Shown here piece by piece: positions 60,367 through 64,000 of a stretch of DNA of 64,000 bases. A model generated the notes under the pieces. That model saw only the letters and a program-made list of their open reading frames with translations. It did not search any database and was not told where the DNA came from. A program made the translations under genes and the position numbers. Each line of letters opens with the position of its first letter. The first letter of the stretch is position 1. This DNA is from Ornithodoros turicata (Eukaryota > Arthropoda > Arachnida > Ixodida > Argasidae). The stretch covers positions 225,872,016-225,936,015 of the forward strand of contig NC_088201.1 in assembly GCF_037126465.1 (NCBI RefSeq), read 5' to 3'.

Positions 60367-60999
60367 ATGTTTCATCTTGTCACTTCATATGTACTAAGGA
60401 TAAGAGGCTACCCTGATCATCCGGCATTCTCATGTGTTAAGGGCACGCGCTTTAAACAACAGTTCATTAATAGACCCACGATCGTCCCGCCACTAATTAG
60501 CATGCGTCTTCTGCAAGATGTCCAACACTATGGGTTCACACATTGTAGCTCTTTTGTATTGGAAACCGGAGCAAGAGTTCCTCCATGGCAGCCGCCTCCA
60601 CGATGTGACATTTCACTATCAAAATTTAAAAAGCAAGGTACTCCACATGTAGTTGCCGAACAGGAATTTGCAGTGATGAAACAAGGTTTCGGAGACCACA
60701 TAGCGTTTTTACACAGACGGCTCCAAAAAACAAACCGGGTTTTGTCCGCGAGCGTAACTGACGAGTGTACCGACTCCCACTGCCTGGCAAACTACTTTCT
60801 ATCTTCAGTGCAGAAGTATCCACCACTATACACCAATATAGGCTGTCGTTTTTGCCGTAACTCACATCATACAAGATCACATCAAATAATCGGTTATATA
60901 TGTGGACTCCCTCAGAGAGCTTGCAAACCATATGTAGCGTCAGCACGAAAAAAAAAAACTTTTTGTCCAGCGTGCACAGTGCCTGGTTTCCACTGCTAG
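60367..60999 (+). pseudogene. I-like LINE fragment with RNase H start
   Basis: RVPPWQPPPRCDISLSKFKK followed by a shifted YTDGSKNK segment is the junction between the RT tail and the RNase H domain in I-group LINEs, where the D of YTDGS is catalytic. The frame breaks just before YTDGS (near 60710) and several times after. No 3' tail is defined. Confidence 0.7.
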
Positions 61000-61389
61000 C
61001 AATAAAGGTATTTCCATAAATAATGTTCTGCTGGGTGCCGAGTCACGACTCGGGTATACCCGGGAACGAACTCCCGGATGCTTCAGCAGCAGCTGCTCCT
61101 TCTAAGAACGCGACTCTTTTCGATGTTCCTTATCAAGGCCTTCTATCGGTCCTGCAGAAAAAAAATACATGAAGCATGCAAGCGAGACTGGGATTCTCTG
61201 CAAATGAACAAGCTACATCTGATTAAGGGCAGGGTTGTTGAACTTTTAAACTTGATAAACTTTTCAAAAGTAACCAAGTTACAGTTACAGATACTCAGCT
61301 TCAAATGTAATTGTTATATTTAGAGTTACTGACAGGAAAAATACTGAGATACAGTAGTAGTATAGAGATAGACTGCATAATATTCGAGC
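61000..61389. other. No gene seen
   Basis: An 81-codon frame at 61078-61323 has no recognisable feature and is not called. Confidence 0.4.
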
Positions 61390-62510
61390 GGCATAAGAAC
61401 CGAGCCTTTTTCTAATCCAAGATTGCCGATTCTAAGCCAACACAATCCAGTTCTAAGCCAACACAATCCACTTGTAATTCACGCACAAGCCATCTGATTG
61501 GTCGCCATTAGCTCCGCCCACTTCACGTTGATTGGCCACCGCGCCCCCCCACTGATTGGTTGACCGTAGCACCTTCACGCTAATTTGTCGGCTCAGCTCC
61601 GCCCCCACTTCACGCTGATTGGCTCATGCTAAGCCTACTGAGCATTGATTGGTTTACCGTAGCTCCACCCCTTTATGCTAATTAGTTGGCTCCGCCCCCC
61701 CCACTTCACGTTGATTGGCCACCGCACTAAACCTACTGATCGCGTTGATTGGTTCACCATAGCTCTGCCCCTTTTATGTTAATTACTTGACTCCGCCCCC
61801 CCTGCTTCACGCTGATTGGCCGCCGCGACCACTGATTGGTCCATTCTAAGCCTACTCATCACTCTCCCAGCCCCCTCTGATTGGCCGCCGACTGGCCCGC
61901 TGAACATAGCCTTCACCGGCGCCCGCCAGACAGCAGCGACCCCGCCGCGGCCCTATCTCAGATGTTCAAACTTACCCGTGCCCCGGGCTAGTGGGTGGCC
62001 TACTGTCCAGGCGCGGCCCAGGCGGCAGCGGCCACGCTGCGGCTTTATCTCTGATGTTCAAACTTACCTTGTGGCGTGCGCCCACTTCATGCTGATTCTA
62101 AGCCTGCTGACTTCTAAGCCGGTCCGCGCTAAATCTGCTGAGCACTCTCCCAGCGCTCTGATTGGCCGCTACCAATTGGCCCCTCGTTCCACTGAGGGCG
62201 CAACTCTTACTTACTGGCTCCAACCACTTCGCGGTGATTGGCCCATTCTAAGCCTACTGACTTTTAAGCTGAACCACGCTAAGCCGGCTGATTGGGTCTT
62301 CACACCGATGGCTTGCCCCTGATTGGTCCGCGCAACTTACCTTGTGACACAACTCTTTACTGGCTCCACACACACACTTCGTGCTGATTGGTCCATTCTA
62401 AGCCGAACCACGCTAAGCCTACTGATTGGCTCTTCATAGCGATGCCTACCGATGGCTGGCCCCGACTGGTCAACGCTAAGCCTACTGAACACAGTGGTTG
62501 GCTAGCCTGA
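61390..62510. repeat. CCAAT/GC-box-rich minisatellite
   Basis: An imperfect repeat of about 60-70 bp contains CTGATTGG(T/C) (inverse CCAAT), GCTCCGCCC, CACTTCACG and TTCTAAGCC words. More than a dozen ATTGG occurrences are visible. The 168-codon frame at 61816-62322 arises from the repeat. A shorter related array lies at 45920-46330. Confidence 0.75.
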
Positions 62511-62599
62511 ATTTGTCGGCAGCTGCTTCAGACAAGACACACACGACAAGTGTTGATTTCAATCTTTATTTGGTACAACAGCCTGTGGGTTGGTTCAGT

Positions 62600-63480
62600 T
62601 GCATCAGAGAGATCGTTAGTTGCTGCCATCTGAAGTCAGCCTCCTTCATGCTATCCATGCCCCCTCACAGCCACGGTTGCCTCGCGGTGCCAACGGTAAA
62701 TGTTCGGGGTACGATGAACACTCTACACATCGCTCCACAGAACACGAGTAAAGTGGGCTTAACCACGTTTTATGCATGCGTAGGGGGAAGCCCACCTCTA
62801 GGAGCAAGCTTTCGTTCTTGTGATAGTGTGCTTTGCACTTCAATATCAAAATATACTTCAGTGTTTATCAAGCGGAATGGAGAGGTAAAAAACATAAATA
62901 ATGCTATAGACTAGTGAAGCGCGTTCATTCTTAAAAGCTGAAGAACGGATTTTGTCGCAGATAGTATGCTTCGACAACAACAAAAAAAGTTTTCAATGTT
63001 TAATAAACAGAGTGCAAAAAAGAAAAAAGAAAAAAAAGAAAACACTCATCGTGATGCCAAGCAGTGAAACTCAGCACGCGTTCGGACTAAAGAGCTGAGC
63101 AGGAAGACGCACATGATAGAGAAACATGGATAGGTGATGCTTTGCAGAGATGCTCGTCTTAAGAAAAACTATTTCAATGTCGATTGAGCAGATCATCAAG
63201 AAACCCTGTAGAGCTGTACCTGCAAAGAAGCTTAGGGTCGTTTTGTTTCAGACAGTGTGCGTTGCACTTGAACACAAGAGACTAATTAAGTGTTCATCAA
63301 GCAGAATGGCGAAGCATAGTAATGGTGAAGCTCAAGATTGTTTCTCTCACTGACGCTCCAACGCTTATTAAACAAAGTGATCGGGTAGACTCATAGTGGT
63401 TGGTGCTATGCAGTGAAACTCTGCACGTACTCAAAAAGAAGACTCAACCCAAGCTGAGTAGCAAGAAACACAATTTCAGA
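62600..63480. repeat. Diverged tandem duplication, period about 430 bp
   Basis: AGTGTGCTTTGCACTTCAA (62825) aligns with AGTGTGCGTTGCACTTGAA (63253). TCAAGCGGAATGG and TTTAATAAACAGAGTG also recur at the same offset. No coding potential is supported. Confidence 0.6.
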
Positions 63481-64000
63481 TTGCTTTCAGAGCTCTCACG
63501 GAGGCATTCTGTGGAAACGTATCCAGCGCACGCCTAGCACGCGTTTCTTCAAAACAGTACGCAATATCACTATTAGACAGTAAGAAGCATCATTAGAAAT
63601 ATAAGTTAAGGGTGATCACACAGATTCAAAATGATCATCACATTATAAGCAAGTTCATCTCTGAATAAATGTGTTCACTTTAAGAGTATCACAGTTACAA
63701 ATATGACAGGTTTTACGCCACATAGATTCACGAGCACCATACAGCGCGCGATATCTGAAACGCGTGGACAGCTCACGCGATTTTAGCCTGCCCATATCCG
63801 CGTATATTCACCTGGGAGGCATGCACACACCGTTATCACGTAGCTATGAATACACACACAATACAATTTTGAATACGTAATCTGCGCGACGCACGAGCTC
63901 AACATGCGCCGACACATCAAACTATCTCGCGCCTTCCAGGTTTACATCACGCCGCAAACGTAGCCAGCGTGTATTTCACGCGACACACCTCCGCGGTCGC
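63481..64000. other. No gene seen to the window end
   Basis: Nothing recognisable. Confidence 0.4.

Noticed and set aside
61816..62322. 168-codon ORF rich in Pro, Ala and Thr
   Set aside because: Product of the CCAAT/GC-box minisatellite.

Overview
The window is eukaryotic and most likely from a tick or a related chelicerate. It has intron-containing genes with TATA promoters and AATAAA signals, a small cysteine-rich secreted protein, and a dense mix of Penelope, jockey-like and I-like LINEs, Gypsy, BEL/Pao, PIF/Harbinger, hAT and Tc1-type MITEs. The species call is inference, because no taxonomic marker gene is present. Nothing looks bacterial.

Layout. 1-5450: tandem and inverted repeats of one family whose monomers encode 45-nt hammerhead ribozymes. 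They form a 287-bp satellite on the minus strand plus three diverged relatives, interrupted by an 878-bp MITE. 7152-21072: the only conventional gene, four exons coding for a 150-aa secreted protein with 8 mature cysteines. Its introns hold a Penelope fragment, MITEs, LINE fragments and a possible 53-aa secreted peptide. About 21343-30470: a jockey-like LINE on the minus strand, split by a 5.6-kb element (24525-30095). 30764-43422: a young Gypsy element whose 5' LTR is split by a 7.5-kb PIF/Harbinger transposon (30794-38280). That transposon carries a five-exon DDE transposase and a three-exon Myb/SANT-like partner, and it is itself invaded by three MITEs. 43646-50929: three non-coding elements with CCC...GGG ends, 2-bp target duplications and short subterminal repeats, matching the element inside the LINE. 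51591-58351: a decayed BEL/Pao element with 202-bp LTRs, interrupted by a hAT-type MITE. 58357-64000: sparse sequence with an I-like LINE fragment and a CCAAT/GC-box-rich minisatellite that also occurs near 46 kb.

How it fits together. Three insertions have their pre-insertion sequence preserved or deducible in the window: PIF in the Gypsy LTR, element A in the LINE, and the hAT MITE in BEL. Boundaries and target duplications there can be fixed to the base. The most notable system is the hammerhead family. It resembles the 'retrozymes' known from other animals: small tandem repeats with type I hammerheads and a minimal stem III, reported as circular RNAs. Two copies (4543-4587 and 5259-5303, minus strand) keep every core residue, and the subfamilies show compensatory base-pair changes in stems I and II.

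Limits: exon structures come from splice consensus and reading-frame continuity by eye. TE family names come from motifs, not searches. Copy numbers and percent identities outside the window are unknown.
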